This document shows, piece after piece, positions 17,544-25,899 of a stretch of DNA of 64,000 bases; the first letter of the stretch is position 1; the number at the start of each line of letters is the position of its first letter. Origin of the DNA: SZAS-103 sp038216155 (GTDB lineage Bacteria; Pseudomonadota; Gammaproteobacteria; Xanthomonadales; Xanthomonadaceae); assembly GCA_038216155.1 (NCBI GenBank), contig JBBQQH010000003.1:1-64000 (forward strand). The letters run 5' to 3'. The notes beneath the pieces are model-generated. The model was not told the DNA's origin, made no database searches, and saw only the letters and a program-made list of their open reading frames with translations. The position numbers and the translations under genes were made by a program.

Positions 17544-19697
17544 ATGACTGGCTTTGACTCGCGGCATCGTGCCGCGCTTTTCTGCATCGCCGTAGCCTTC
17601 GCCGGCATCGTGGCAATGGGCAGCGCGGTGGGCGGCGATACTCCAGCGGCGCTGGACGCGGGGTCCACCACGATCGCAGTGCCGCCGCCAACCGGCAGCC
17701 AGACGTCCGATAGCCAGACGTCCGATAGCCAGAGTCCTGGCAGCCAGCTCGCGGCGGCTCGCGATGCGGTAATGCCGTACGTGGTCAGCATCCTCAACGT
17801 TGGTGAAAGTTATCAGCAGGGTGAGCCGACGCTGTCCCTGTCCAGTGGCAGTGGAACCGTTATTTCGCCGGAAGGCTATATCGTCACCAACGCGCACGTG
17901 GTCGAGAAGGGCAAGGCGTTTCGCATCGTGTTTGCCAACGGCCGTGAAATGCCGGCGAAGTTGATCGGCGAAGATACGTTGTCCGACCTCGCGGTGCTGC
18001 AAGCACTTCCACCCAAGCCCGAGGTATTCAAGCACGCGCAGTTTGCCAGCGCCGACAACCTGCAATCGGGCGATACCGTGCTGGCCATGGGCGCACCGTG
18101 GGGTTTGTCCAACTCGATGAGTGCAGGCGTGGTCAACAACCCGCGCCGCCTGCTGGTGTCGTTGTTTGATGACGAAGCCGACTACGAAGACACGCTGGGG
18201 CCGGATTTGCCGACCGGTCGTTACTACTCATGGATCCAGCACGACGCCGCGATTGCGCCTGGCAATTCCGGCGGCCCGCTGGTCGATCGTAATGGTCGCA
18301 TTGTCGGTGTGAATGCACGCGGCATGGTGATTGGGGGCAATCTCGCGTTTGCGATTCCTGGTCCAGATGCGGCGCGCGTCGTCGAGGCATTGATCAAGTT
18401 TCACTACGTGCCGAGGGCTTACCTCGGTTTTCGCCTGCGTTCGCTCAAGGGCACCAGCCTGGATCATGGCGTGATGCTTAATGCAGTCGAGCGCGGATCG
18501 CCGGCGGACAAGGCTGGCCTGCGCGCGGGCGACGTGCTGTTGACGATGGACGCCCAGCAGGTCGATGCGCCGCAACCAATCGACGTTCCCGAGCTGCAGC
18601 GCCGCATCGCGCAGATGCCGATTGACAAAAAACTGGCGCTGACAATCGATCGCGACGGCAAGCGTTCGAGCATGGACATCACGACTGTGCGGTATCCGCG
18701 CGACAGTGGTGGAGAAAGCGGGTTCGCTCCATTTGGGATGTCGATCCAGGAATTAACCGCTGCGATGGCGCGTCGGCGCGGGTTGGATTTTCAGGATGGG
18801 CTGATGGTGACCGGCTTGCGACCCGGTGGGCCCGCGGCGGTGGCGCGTCCGGCATTGCAGGCGGGCGACGTGCTGCGCACGATCAACGGTGCACAGCTGC
18901 GCGCGATGGCCGACCTCAAGCCATGGCTGGACAAGCCCACGCGTGTCGAAGCATTGCTGATCGGCTTCAAACGCAACGGGGAGGATCTGCTCGCGACCTT
19001 GCGTCCGGCCTACGGAGATCGTTCGCGCACGCCTCTGCCCGAATTGCCGAATGCGTGGTCGGGCGTGGAAGTGCAGCCGGTGACGCAATCGTTGGCGACG
19101 GCATTCGATTTGAAGGGGATCGGCTATCGCGTCAGCCGCGTGTATCCCGGCAGCCCCTTGGCCAAGGTCGGCGTGCAGGTCGGCGATGTGATCACCTCGA
19201 TCGGCGACACGCCGTTGCATCCGACCACCGACAGCAGTTCGGACGGTTTCGATCAAGTGGTGCGCGAACTCGACGTTGGCCAGAGCGCGCGCTTCCAACT
19301 GATACGCGCTGGCAAGCCGATCGAGGTGAGCGTGGTGATGGCGCCCTCGCCGATAGAACCCAGCGGGCTGAAGACGTTGCAGGTATCGGCGTTGCGTGTG
19401 CAACTGCGCGAGATTTCATTCTACGACCGCGTCGCCCGGCAGCTGCCGGCCGATCAGCCGGGTGTGATTGTCGCCAGTGTCGAGAGTGGTGGCCCAGCGG
19501 GGCTGGCGCACTTGCGGATGGGCGATATCGTGGTGTCACTCGGCGGCCACGGTGTGGCCAATCTGGATGATTTCAGTGTGGCCTTCAAGCAGGCCGAGAC
19601 GATGTCCACGCCCTCGATTCCGATCCATGTCGTGCGTGGCTCGGAAGTGCGCATCCTGTTTCTTGATCGCAGCTGGTTGAGCGAGAAAACGCCATGA
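17544..19697 (+). CDS. HtrA/DegP-type serine protease with four PDZ domains
   Basis: Periplasmic S1C serine protease, 717 aa. A signal peptide is followed by a short Ser/Gln-rich linker and the trypsin-fold domain with an intact triad: His in GYIVTNAHVVEKG, Asp in DTLSDLAVLQ and Ser in APGNSGGPLVDRNG. Four PDZ domains follow, starting near YLGFRLRSL, FGMSIQELT, WSGVEVQPV and LREISFYDR; HtrA proteins normally have one or two. The start at 17544 is preceded by AGGATCAG and opens a normal signal peptide. The next gene overlaps by four bases (ATGA) and codes for a degenerate relative, so the two may work together in envelope protein quality control. Confidence 0.87.
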   Translation: MTGFDSRHRAALFCIAVAFAGIVAMGSAVGGDTPAALDAGSTTIAVPPPTGSQTSDSQTSDSQSPGSQLAAARDAVMPYVVSILNVGESYQQGEPTLSLSSGSGTVISPEGYIVTNAHVVEKGKAFRIVFANGREMPAKLIGEDTLSDLAVLQALPPKPEVFKHAQFASADNLQSGDTVLAMGAPWGLSNSMSAGVVNNPRRLLVSLFDDEADYEDTLGPDLPTGRYYSWIQHDAAIAPGNSGGPLVDRNGRIVGVNARGMVIGGNLAFAIPGPDAARVVEALIKFHYVPRAYLGFRLRSLKGTSLDHGVMLNAVERGSPADKAGLRAGDVLLTMDAQQVDAPQPIDVPELQRRIAQMPIDKKLALTIDRDGKRSSMDITTVRYPRDSGGESGFAPFGMSIQELTAAMARRRGLDFQDGLMVTGLRPGGPAAVARPALQAGDVLRTINGAQLRAMADLKPWLDKPTRVEALLIGFKRNGEDLLATLRPAYGDRSRTPLPELPNAWSGVEVQPVTQSLATAFDLKGIGYRVSRVYPGSPLAKVGVQVGDVITSIGDTPLHPTTDSSSDGFDQVVRELDVGQSARFQLIRAGKPIEVSVVMAPSPIEPSGLKTLQVSALRVQLREISFYDRVARQLPADQPGVIVASVESGGPAGLAHLRMGDIVVSLGGHGVANLDDFSVAFKQAETMSTPSIPIHVVRGSEVRILFLDRSWLSEKTP
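17697..17726 (+). repeat. 15-bp tandem repeat in the protease linker
   Basis: The unit AGCCAGACGTCCGAT occurs twice in tandem, followed by a diverged partial copy. It codes for SQTSD repeats between the signal peptide and the protease domain. Because the unit is a multiple of three bases, slippage would change linker length without breaking the frame. Confidence 0.7.
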
Positions 19698-20731
19698 GAA
19701 GCGTCGACACGAAATTCGCCTCCCATCGCCGGTTGCATGCCACTGCAGCGTTCGTGCGCGGCGCGCTGGTGCTGGCCGCACTCGTGGTTGGCAGCATTGC
19801 AACCGCTGCCACCGACTCGACCGAAAAAAAAGCCGCGCAGTCCGCCAGCGATGATTCCAGCCAGGAATTTCGCACCGTACTGCAAAAGCGCGGTGACACC
19901 GCAGTGCTGGTGAAATACGTGATGTCGTTTTCCGGCGCCAGCAGCGAACAGCAGCAGGATGGACAGACGCAAGGCACGCTCGTTTCCCCCGATGGATTGA
20001 TCCTGGTGCCGGGGCGCGTGGTCAGTTTCGATATCAGCCAGATCACCGGCGCCGCGATCGGCAGCGCCAATTCGCCAGTGGTGAAGTCAGGACATTTCCG
20101 GGTGCAGATGCCGGGCAGCGAGGAATGGCAGCCGGCCGATCTGGTCACCCGCGATACCGAACTCGGACTGGCTTGGCTGCGGTTGCGTCGGCGCACGCAA
20201 TTGCCGTTTGTTGATTTCAATGACACCGCAAAGGTTGGCGTGGGCTCCTCGTTGTTCTTCGTGATGCGTACATCAGATCAGCTTGGCAGCGTGCCGATTG
20301 TTCGTGGGGGTTATGTGCTGGGCGAAACCAAGGTGCCACGCACGATGTTGCTGATCGATGGCACGCCGGGGTTGGCGTTTGATGGCGAGGGCAAGCCCGC
20401 AGGTTTTGCTGATGTCGACTTTGGTTCGATCGCGCGCTCGCAGGCCGGCGGCATCGGCATGAACTACGGCGATTCGGTGTTCAAGATGATTCCCGCCGAA
20501 CGCATCGGACGCGTCACAGCACAAGCTGCAAAATTGCCTGTGGTGCCGCCCGATGCCGACGACAGCGACAGCCCGCTTGAATCAACACCGCCCCCGCCAG
20601 CTTCGAACACGCTCTCGCCAGTCTCGCCAGTCTCGCCGGATGATGATGCAAATGCTGGCGATCTCAGTTCGCTTCCGCCGCAACCCACACCGGCAACGAC
20701 GCAAAATCCGGCCACGCCACCGAACAAATAA
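19694..20731 (+). CDS. Trypsin-fold protein lacking the catalytic triad (putative pseudoprotease)
   Basis: Exported protein of 345 aa: signal peptide (to about residue 40), a trypsin-like region (about 60-275) and a Pro/Asp/Ser-rich tail. The fold markers align with the upstream protease but the active-site positions do not. TLVSPDGLILVPGRVV replaces the TNAHVV segment, so the His is gone. DTELGLAWL replaces DTLSDLAVL, so the Asp is gone. DGTPGLAFD replaces GNSGGPLVD, so the Ser is gone or shifted to Thr. Its ATG overlaps the protease stop (ATGA), implying coupled synthesis. It may be a regulator, adaptor or substrate-holding partner; that is inference. Confidence 0.75.
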   Translation: MRSVDTKFASHRRLHATAAFVRGALVLAALVVGSIATAATDSTEKKAAQSASDDSSQEFRTVLQKRGDTAVLVKYVMSFSGASSEQQQDGQTQGTLVSPDGLILVPGRVVSFDISQITGAAIGSANSPVVKSGHFRVQMPGSEEWQPADLVTRDTELGLAWLRLRRRTQLPFVDFNDTAKVGVGSSLFFVMRTSDQLGSVPIVRGGYVLGETKVPRTMLLIDGTPGLAFDGEGKPAGFADVDFGSIARSQAGGIGMNYGDSVFKMIPAERIGRVTAQAAKLPVVPPDADDSDSPLESTPPPPASNTLSPVSPVSPDDDANAGDLSSLPPQPTPATTQNPATPPNK

Positions 20732-20770
20732 AGTCCGTCGCAGTGGCTTCATCGCTTGCGATACGCGGTC

Positions 20771-20776
20771 TATACT
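20771..20776 (+). promoter_or_regulatory. Candidate -10 element of the alpha-2-macroglobulin gene
   Basis: TATACT lies 25 bases before the ATG, with a poor -35 (TTCATC, 20748-20753) at 17 bases spacing. It falls just after the stop of the pseudoprotease gene, so the next gene may have its own promoter as well as read-through. Confidence 0.35.
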
Positions 20777-20801
20777 CCCTCGACTCTTGGGGAGTGCTGC
20801 A

Positions 20802-23800
20802 ATGCGTCGTTGGTCCAATTTGTTTTGTGCGTTCTTGCTTGCGTTGCTGGTCATCGTACCCGCCGGATGCAAGCGAAACGAAGGTGGCGTGCCGCAGGTG
20901 CAGGGGAGCGCCTCGCCGGCCAAACCAGTCGATGCGCGCCAGGCGGTTACCGGCTTTGCGCTGGTGTCAGCCTATCCCGATGACAGTTCCGACACGCTAG
21001 CGCTGGCGCTGGGTTTCAGCCAGGCGCTGGTTGGCGAGCAGGAGTTCGACTCGCTGGTGTCGGTCACCGGGCCCAACGGCGAAGTGGTCAAGGGCAGTTG
21101 GGCGCTGGCCGAAGACGACACCAAGGTGCTGCGCTTCCCGTTCGTGGCGCCGGCGCAAAAATACAACGTGCACATCAGCGGCAAGCTTGCTGCGGCCGAT
21201 GGCAAGACGCTGGGCGCAGACATTGATCGCGAGGTGTATACCGGTCCGCTGGATCCGGTCGTCGGCTTCGCCTCGCAAGGTAGCGTGCTGCCTGCACGCG
21301 AGACACGCGGCTTGCCGGTGGTATCGATCAACGTGCCGGAAGTGGATGTCGAATTCCTGCGCGTGCGCGACAAGGAATTGTCGAAATTCTTTTCGCAATA
21401 CCAGCGTGGCGGCCAGCGCGATGGCTACGACATGGAAGCCGATTACAGCGAGCGTACGCCGCTGTACAAGATGGCCGATTCGGTCTACAGCAATCGCTTC
21501 GTTCTAGGCGGCAAGGAGAACGAGCGGGTCGTCAGCTATCTGCCGGTGCAGAAAATCGACGAGCTGTCCAAGCCCGGATTGTATTTTGCGGTAATGCGAC
21601 AGCCGGGCCGGTTCAAGAGCGAATATCAAACCTCGCTGTTTTTCGTCAGTGATATCGGCCTGCACGTGCGCGCCTACAAGGACAAGGTGTTCATCCACAC
21701 CGCGTCGCTGCGCAATGGTGACGGTCTGGGCGGCGCCGACATTACGGTGATCGACAAGGCCGGCGACACCGTCGCCCATGCCAGCACCGATGGCGATGGC
21801 AACGCGCTGCTGGCGTATACGCTGGACAGCAGCCACGTGATGGTCGCTCGCAAGGGAAATGACGCGTCGATGTTGGCGTTCAATCAGCCAGCACTGGACC
21901 TGTCCGAATTCAGTGTCGCCGGTCGCAAACAGGCGTGGTTCGACGTGTTCACATGGTCTGGCCGCGACCTGTATCGCCCCGGCGAAACCGTGCACTTGTC
22001 GGCGCTGATGCGCGACTTCGATGGAAAACTCGTTAAGCCGCAGCCGTTATTTTTGACCTTGAAGCAGCCCGACGGTCGCGACTTCTACAAGACCCGCATC
22101 CAGCCCGGAACACTGGGCTACTACGGCTGGACCTACACCATCCCTGCTGACGCGCCGACCGGGCGCTGGAAGATCGAATATCGCGCCAGCCCCGACGGCA
22201 AGGATGTAGTTGATGCCTTCACGCTGCGCGTGGAGGAATTCCTGCCCGAGCGCATGAAGCTTGACCTTGCGACCACGCAGGGCGTGATCCGTCCAGGCGA
22301 GCCGTTAAAGCTCGATGCGACCGCTGCGTATTTGTACGGCGCGCCGGCTGACGGTAATCGCTTCACCGCGCGACTGACAGTTGCCTCTGACCAGCATCCG
22401 ATCGAGGCTTTGAAGGACTATTTCTTCGGCGATCCAACTATCGCATTGCCCAAGGACGCCAAAGACGTTGTCGACGAGAAGTTCGACGCGCAGGGCAAGT
22501 TCCATCAAGACATCGCGTTGCCCGACGAAGCGGTCGCGGCCAAGGCACCGATCGCCGTGATCATTTCCGGCAGCGTGTATGAGACCGGCGGCCGCACCGT
22601 TACCCGCGTGCTCAAGCGCACGCTATGGCCGGGCACGGCGCTGGTCGGTGTGCGTCCGTTGTTCGACACGAGCGACGGCGCATCGCCCAATGCCAACGCC
22701 GGATTTGAAATCTTGCGCGTGGACGCCAGCGGCAAGCGGGTGCCGGCAAAAGGGCTGAAGGTAAGTCTGATTCGCGAACGTCGCGATTATCGCTGGATCT
22801 GGGGCGATCACGGCTGGGATTACGACTTCACGCCGCACTTCGATAACGTCGCCAGCAAGTCGCTGGACTTCGGCGTTGTCAGCAACGGCAAGGTCGACTT
22901 TCCGGTGGAGTGGGGCAACTATCGACTCGATGTGCTCGATCCGGAGACAGGCCTGACCAGTCGCTATCCGTTCACCGCCGGCTGGAGTTGGGACGATCAG
23001 AACCGCGGCCTGGATGCGCGCCCGGACAAGGTCAAGCTCGCGCTGGACAAGACCTCATACAAGGTGGGCGACACGCTCAAGGTGACGGTGACGCCGCCGC
23101 AGCCGGGCAAGGGCTTGTTGCTGGTTGAAAGCGATAACCTGCTGCACGTGATGCCGATCGATGCCAAGGCTGGTTCGGTATTTTCAATCCCCGTTACCGC
23201 CGCTTGGGAGCGGCACGATGTCTATGTCACCGCGCTGGTATTCCGCGGCGGCTCGGCAGCCGAGCTGACCACGCCGGCACGTGCGGTCGGTGTCGCGCAT
23301 GTGCCGATGGGACGTTCCGATCGCGAGCTGAAGGTGACGATGGCGGTACCGGCGAAGTCGCTGCCAGAGCGCGATCTGCCGGTCACCATCTCGGTCCCGC
23401 AACTGGCCGGCAAGCAGGCCTATGTGACGGTGTCAGCAGTCGATGTAGGAATCCTCAACATCACCCGCTTCCCGGTGCCCGATCCGTTTACCTATTTCTT
23501 CGAGCCGCGCCGTCTTGCGGTGGATGCGTACGACGTCTACGGCCGCATTATCGAAAGTTTCGAGGGCAATGTCGCCAAGCTGCGTTATGGCGGCGACATG
23601 GCGCTGGGTCCGCTGCCGCAGGCACGGCGTCCGACCGCGCACGTGCAAACAGTCGACTTGTTCGCCGGCCCAGTCGCGATGAATGCCAGCGGCGTCGCGC
23701 AGGTCAACGTCAAATTGCCGGAGTTCAACGGGACGCTGCGGGTATCGACCGTGGTGTTCAGCGCTGATCGCTACGGCAAGGCAGACACCGAAGTGCTGGT

Positions 23801-25730
23801 GCGAGCACCGGTTGTGGTCGAGGTCAGCGCGCCGCGTGCACTGGCGCCCGGCGATTCCAGCACGGTCACCCTCGACGTGCAGAACTTCACCGGCGCCAGC
23901 CACGAGTTCACCGTCAGTGCCAAAGCCGATGCGCCACTCAAGCTCGATGGCGCAACGCGCAAGGTCACGCTCAAGGATGGCGCCAAGAGCACGCTGAGCT
24001 TCCCGCTGAGTGCATTGCCGGGCAACGGCGTCGGTCACTACAGCGTGTCTGTGGTCGGCGATGGCGGCTTCAAGACCGAGCGAAAGTACGAGTTGGCGGT
24101 ACGTCCGGCGTGGCCTGCGATCGTGCGTTCGCGTTCGCTCGTGTTGGATGCACTTTCGCCCATCACGCTCGACACCAGCGATGCAGTCGGAATGATGGCC
24201 GACTCGGTCACCGCGCGTCTGACGGTGAGCGCGTTGCCACCACTGCCATTCGCCAGTGCGCTGACCGGCTTGCTGGATTATCCGTACGGCTGTGCCGAGC
24301 AAACTACCAGCAAGGGTTACGCGGCGCTGGTGCTGGATGCGGTGACTGCGAAGAAACTCGGCGTCACCGGGCTGGGCGACATCGAACGCAAGCATCGCGT
24401 GGAAGGCGCGCTGGGTCGGTTGACCTCGATGCAGATTCCCAACGGCCACTTCTCGATGTGGGGCGGCGACACCGAAGCGGTGCCGCAACTGACTCCGTAC
24501 ATCACCGAGTTCCTGCTGGACGCGCGCGATGCCGGTTTCCAGGTACCTGATGCAGTGTTGCAAAAGTCGCTGGAGCGACTGAACGAAGATCTGCTCACCG
24601 GCGGTGAACGCTTCTACAGTTATGAGCACGCCGATGCGATGCGCTTCAACACCAACGCCTATTCCGGGTATGTACTGGCACGCGTCAATCGCGCCCCGTT
24701 GGGCACATTGCGTGCGCTGTATGACAACGATCGCAAGAAGGCGTTGACGCCGCTGCCGATGATGCACTTGGGCGTGGCGCTGAACCTGATGGGCGATCAC
24801 GCGCGCGGCAACAAGGCGGTGGCCGAAGCGTTCGCAATGAAGTCCAAACGCCCGTGGTATTTGGGCGATTATGGGTCGGATCTGCGCGATCTCGCGATGA
24901 TGGTCACGCTTAGTCATCGCTTCAAGCTGGCCAAGCCCGAGTATGACGCGCGCATCCTGGAGCTGGCACGCGAGACAAAATTCAAACTGGACGAAAGCAG
25001 CAACTCGCGTTGGAGTTGGCTGAGCACGCAGGAGAAGATTGCGATAGGCGAACTCGGCAAGGCACTCATCGCCGATTCCGACGCGCAGGTGTCCGGCACT
25101 CTGTCGGCAGCCGGCAGCGAGCAATTGATTCCGCCGGCGGCGATCTGGAGTCGCGATTTCGATGTTGTTGCGCTGCGCGGCGGCGTACGCTTCACGCCGG
25201 AAGGCAAGCCGCCTCTGTATGCGCTGATCGATGTCGCCGGCGTACCCAGTTCAATGCCTTCACCCGACGACAGCAAGATCAGCGTCGTGCGCAGCTACTA
25301 CATGACTGACGGCGAGCCGTGGAAGGGCGGCGCACTGAAGGAAGGCGATGCATTGATCGTCGGCCTTGCGATCGAGGCAAAGGAAGCGGTACCGGATGCG
25401 TTGATCGTCGACTTGTTGCCGGCGGGCGTCGAAATCGAGAACTTCAATATCGGCGACGACAAGCAGTTGGCCGACATCGTGATCGACGAGATCACGCTCA
25501 CCGATCGCAGTTCGGCCGCCGACGTGCAGCACGAGGAGTTCCGCGACGATCGTTACGTGGCTGCACTCAAGCTGGAAAAAGGCTCGAAGGCGCACGTGTT
25601 CTATCTGGTGCGTGCAGTCACACCGGGAACTTATGGCGTGCCGCCACCGATGGTGCAGGACATGTATCGCCCGCAGATTCGCGGGATAGGAAAATCAACC
25701 CCGGCGACGATCAAGGTGGTGCAGCCCTAG
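20802..25730 (+). CDS. Bacterial alpha-2-macroglobulin, thioester lipoprotein (YfhM type)
   Basis: Large periplasmic protease-trapping protein, 1642 aa, tethered to the membrane as a lipoprotein (LLVIVPAGCKRN; the lipobox V-P-A-G-C is slightly atypical). Macroglobulin-like repeats make up the first 1100 residues, including ARKGNDASMLAF and DVFTWSGRDLYRPGETVHL. The thioester Cys is C1164 in PYGCAEQTTSKGYAAL, an intact CxEQ motif, followed by the alpha/alpha toroid and receptor-binding-like end. The start is set by GGGGAG seven bases before the ATG at 20802; the open frame extends further upstream but only as an overlap with the previous gene. pbpC follows, the classic pairing in which trapping and peptidoglycan repair are thought to defend the cell wall. 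Confidence 0.94.
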   Translation: MRRWSNLFCAFLLALLVIVPAGCKRNEGGVPQVQGSASPAKPVDARQAVTGFALVSAYPDDSSDTLALALGFSQALVGEQEFDSLVSVTGPNGEVVKGSWALAEDDTKVLRFPFVAPAQKYNVHISGKLAAADGKTLGADIDREVYTGPLDPVVGFASQGSVLPARETRGLPVVSINVPEVDVEFLRVRDKELSKFFSQYQRGGQRDGYDMEADYSERTPLYKMADSVYSNRFVLGGKENERVVSYLPVQKIDELSKPGLYFAVMRQPGRFKSEYQTSLFFVSDIGLHVRAYKDKVFIHTASLRNGDGLGGADITVIDKAGDTVAHASTDGDGNALLAYTLDSSHVMVARKGNDASMLAFNQPALDLSEFSVAGRKQAWFDVFTWSGRDLYRPGETVHLSALMRDFDGKLVKPQPLFLTLKQPDGRDFYKTRIQPGTLGYYGWTYTIPADAPTGRWKIEYRASPDGKDVVDAFTLRVEEFLPERMKLDLATTQGVIRPGEPLKLDATAAYLYGAPADGNRFTARLTVASDQHPIEALKDYFFGDPTIALPKDAKDVVDEKFDAQGKFHQDIALPDEAVAAKAPIAVIISGSVYETGGRTVTRVLKRTLWPGTALVGVRPLFDTSDGASPNANAGFEILRVDASGKRVPAKGLKVSLIRERRDYRWIWGDHGWDYDFTPHFDNVASKSLDFGVVSNGKVDFPVEWGNYRLDVLDPETGLTSRYPFTAGWSWDDQNRGLDARPDKVKLALDKTSYKVGDTLKVTVTPPQPGKGLLLVESDNLLHVMPIDAKAGSVFSIPVTAAWERHDVYVTALVFRGGSAAELTTPARAVGVAHVPMGRSDRELKVTMAVPAKSLPERDLPVTISVPQLAGKQAYVTVSAVDVGILNITRFPVPDPFTYFFEPRRLAVDAYDVYGRIIESFEGNVAKLRYGGDMALGPLPQARRPTAHVQTVDLFAGPVAMNASGVAQVNVKLPEFNGTLRVSTVVFSADRYGKADTEVLVRAPVVVEVSAPRALAPGDSSTVTLDVQNFTGASHEFTVSAKADAPLKLDGATRKVTLKDGAKSTLSFPLSALPGNGVGHYSVSVVGDGGFKTERKYELAVRPAWPAIVRSRSLVLDALSPITLDTSDAVGMMADSVTARLTVSALPPLPFASALTGLLDYPYGCAEQTTSKGYAALVLDAVTAKKLGVTGLGDIERKHRVEGALGRLTSMQIPNGHFSMWGGDTEAVPQLTPYITEFLLDARDAGFQVPDAVLQKSLERLNEDLLTGGERFYSYEHADAMRFNTNAYSGYVLARVNRAPLGTLRALYDNDRKKALTPLPMMHLGVALNLMGDHARGNKAVAEAFAMKSKRPWYLGDYGSDLRDLAMMVTLSHRFKLAKPEYDARILELARETKFKLDESSNSRWSWLSTQEKIAIGELGKALIADSDAQVSGTLSAAGSEQLIPPAAIWSRDFDVVALRGGVRFTPEGKPPLYALIDVAGVPSSMPSPDDSKISVVRSYYMTDGEPWKGGALKEGDALIVGLAIEAKEAVPDALIVDLLPAGVEIENFNIGDDKQLADIVIDEITLTDRSSAADVQHEEFRDDRYVAALKLEKGSKAHVFYLVRAVTPGTYGVPPPMVQDMYRPQIRGIGKSTPATIKVVQP

Positions 25731-25899
25731 AAGCGGATTATGGTGGATGGGGATTTGGGACTGGTGAGCGTGAGCAGTGAATCGTCAGTCGGCTGCGTAA
25801 ACTTGGTTCACAGCGCGCACTCGTAGGGTGCGCTGAGCGAACGACATACACCGGCTGCCGAAAGCGAATACGTTGAATGGTTGAAGGTTTGGCATCGAC

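Noticed and set aside
20553..20801. Upstream extension of the alpha-2-macroglobulin frame
   Set aside because: It overlaps the pseudoprotease gene in another frame, lacks homology, and a good ribosome site and lipoprotein signal lie at 20802.
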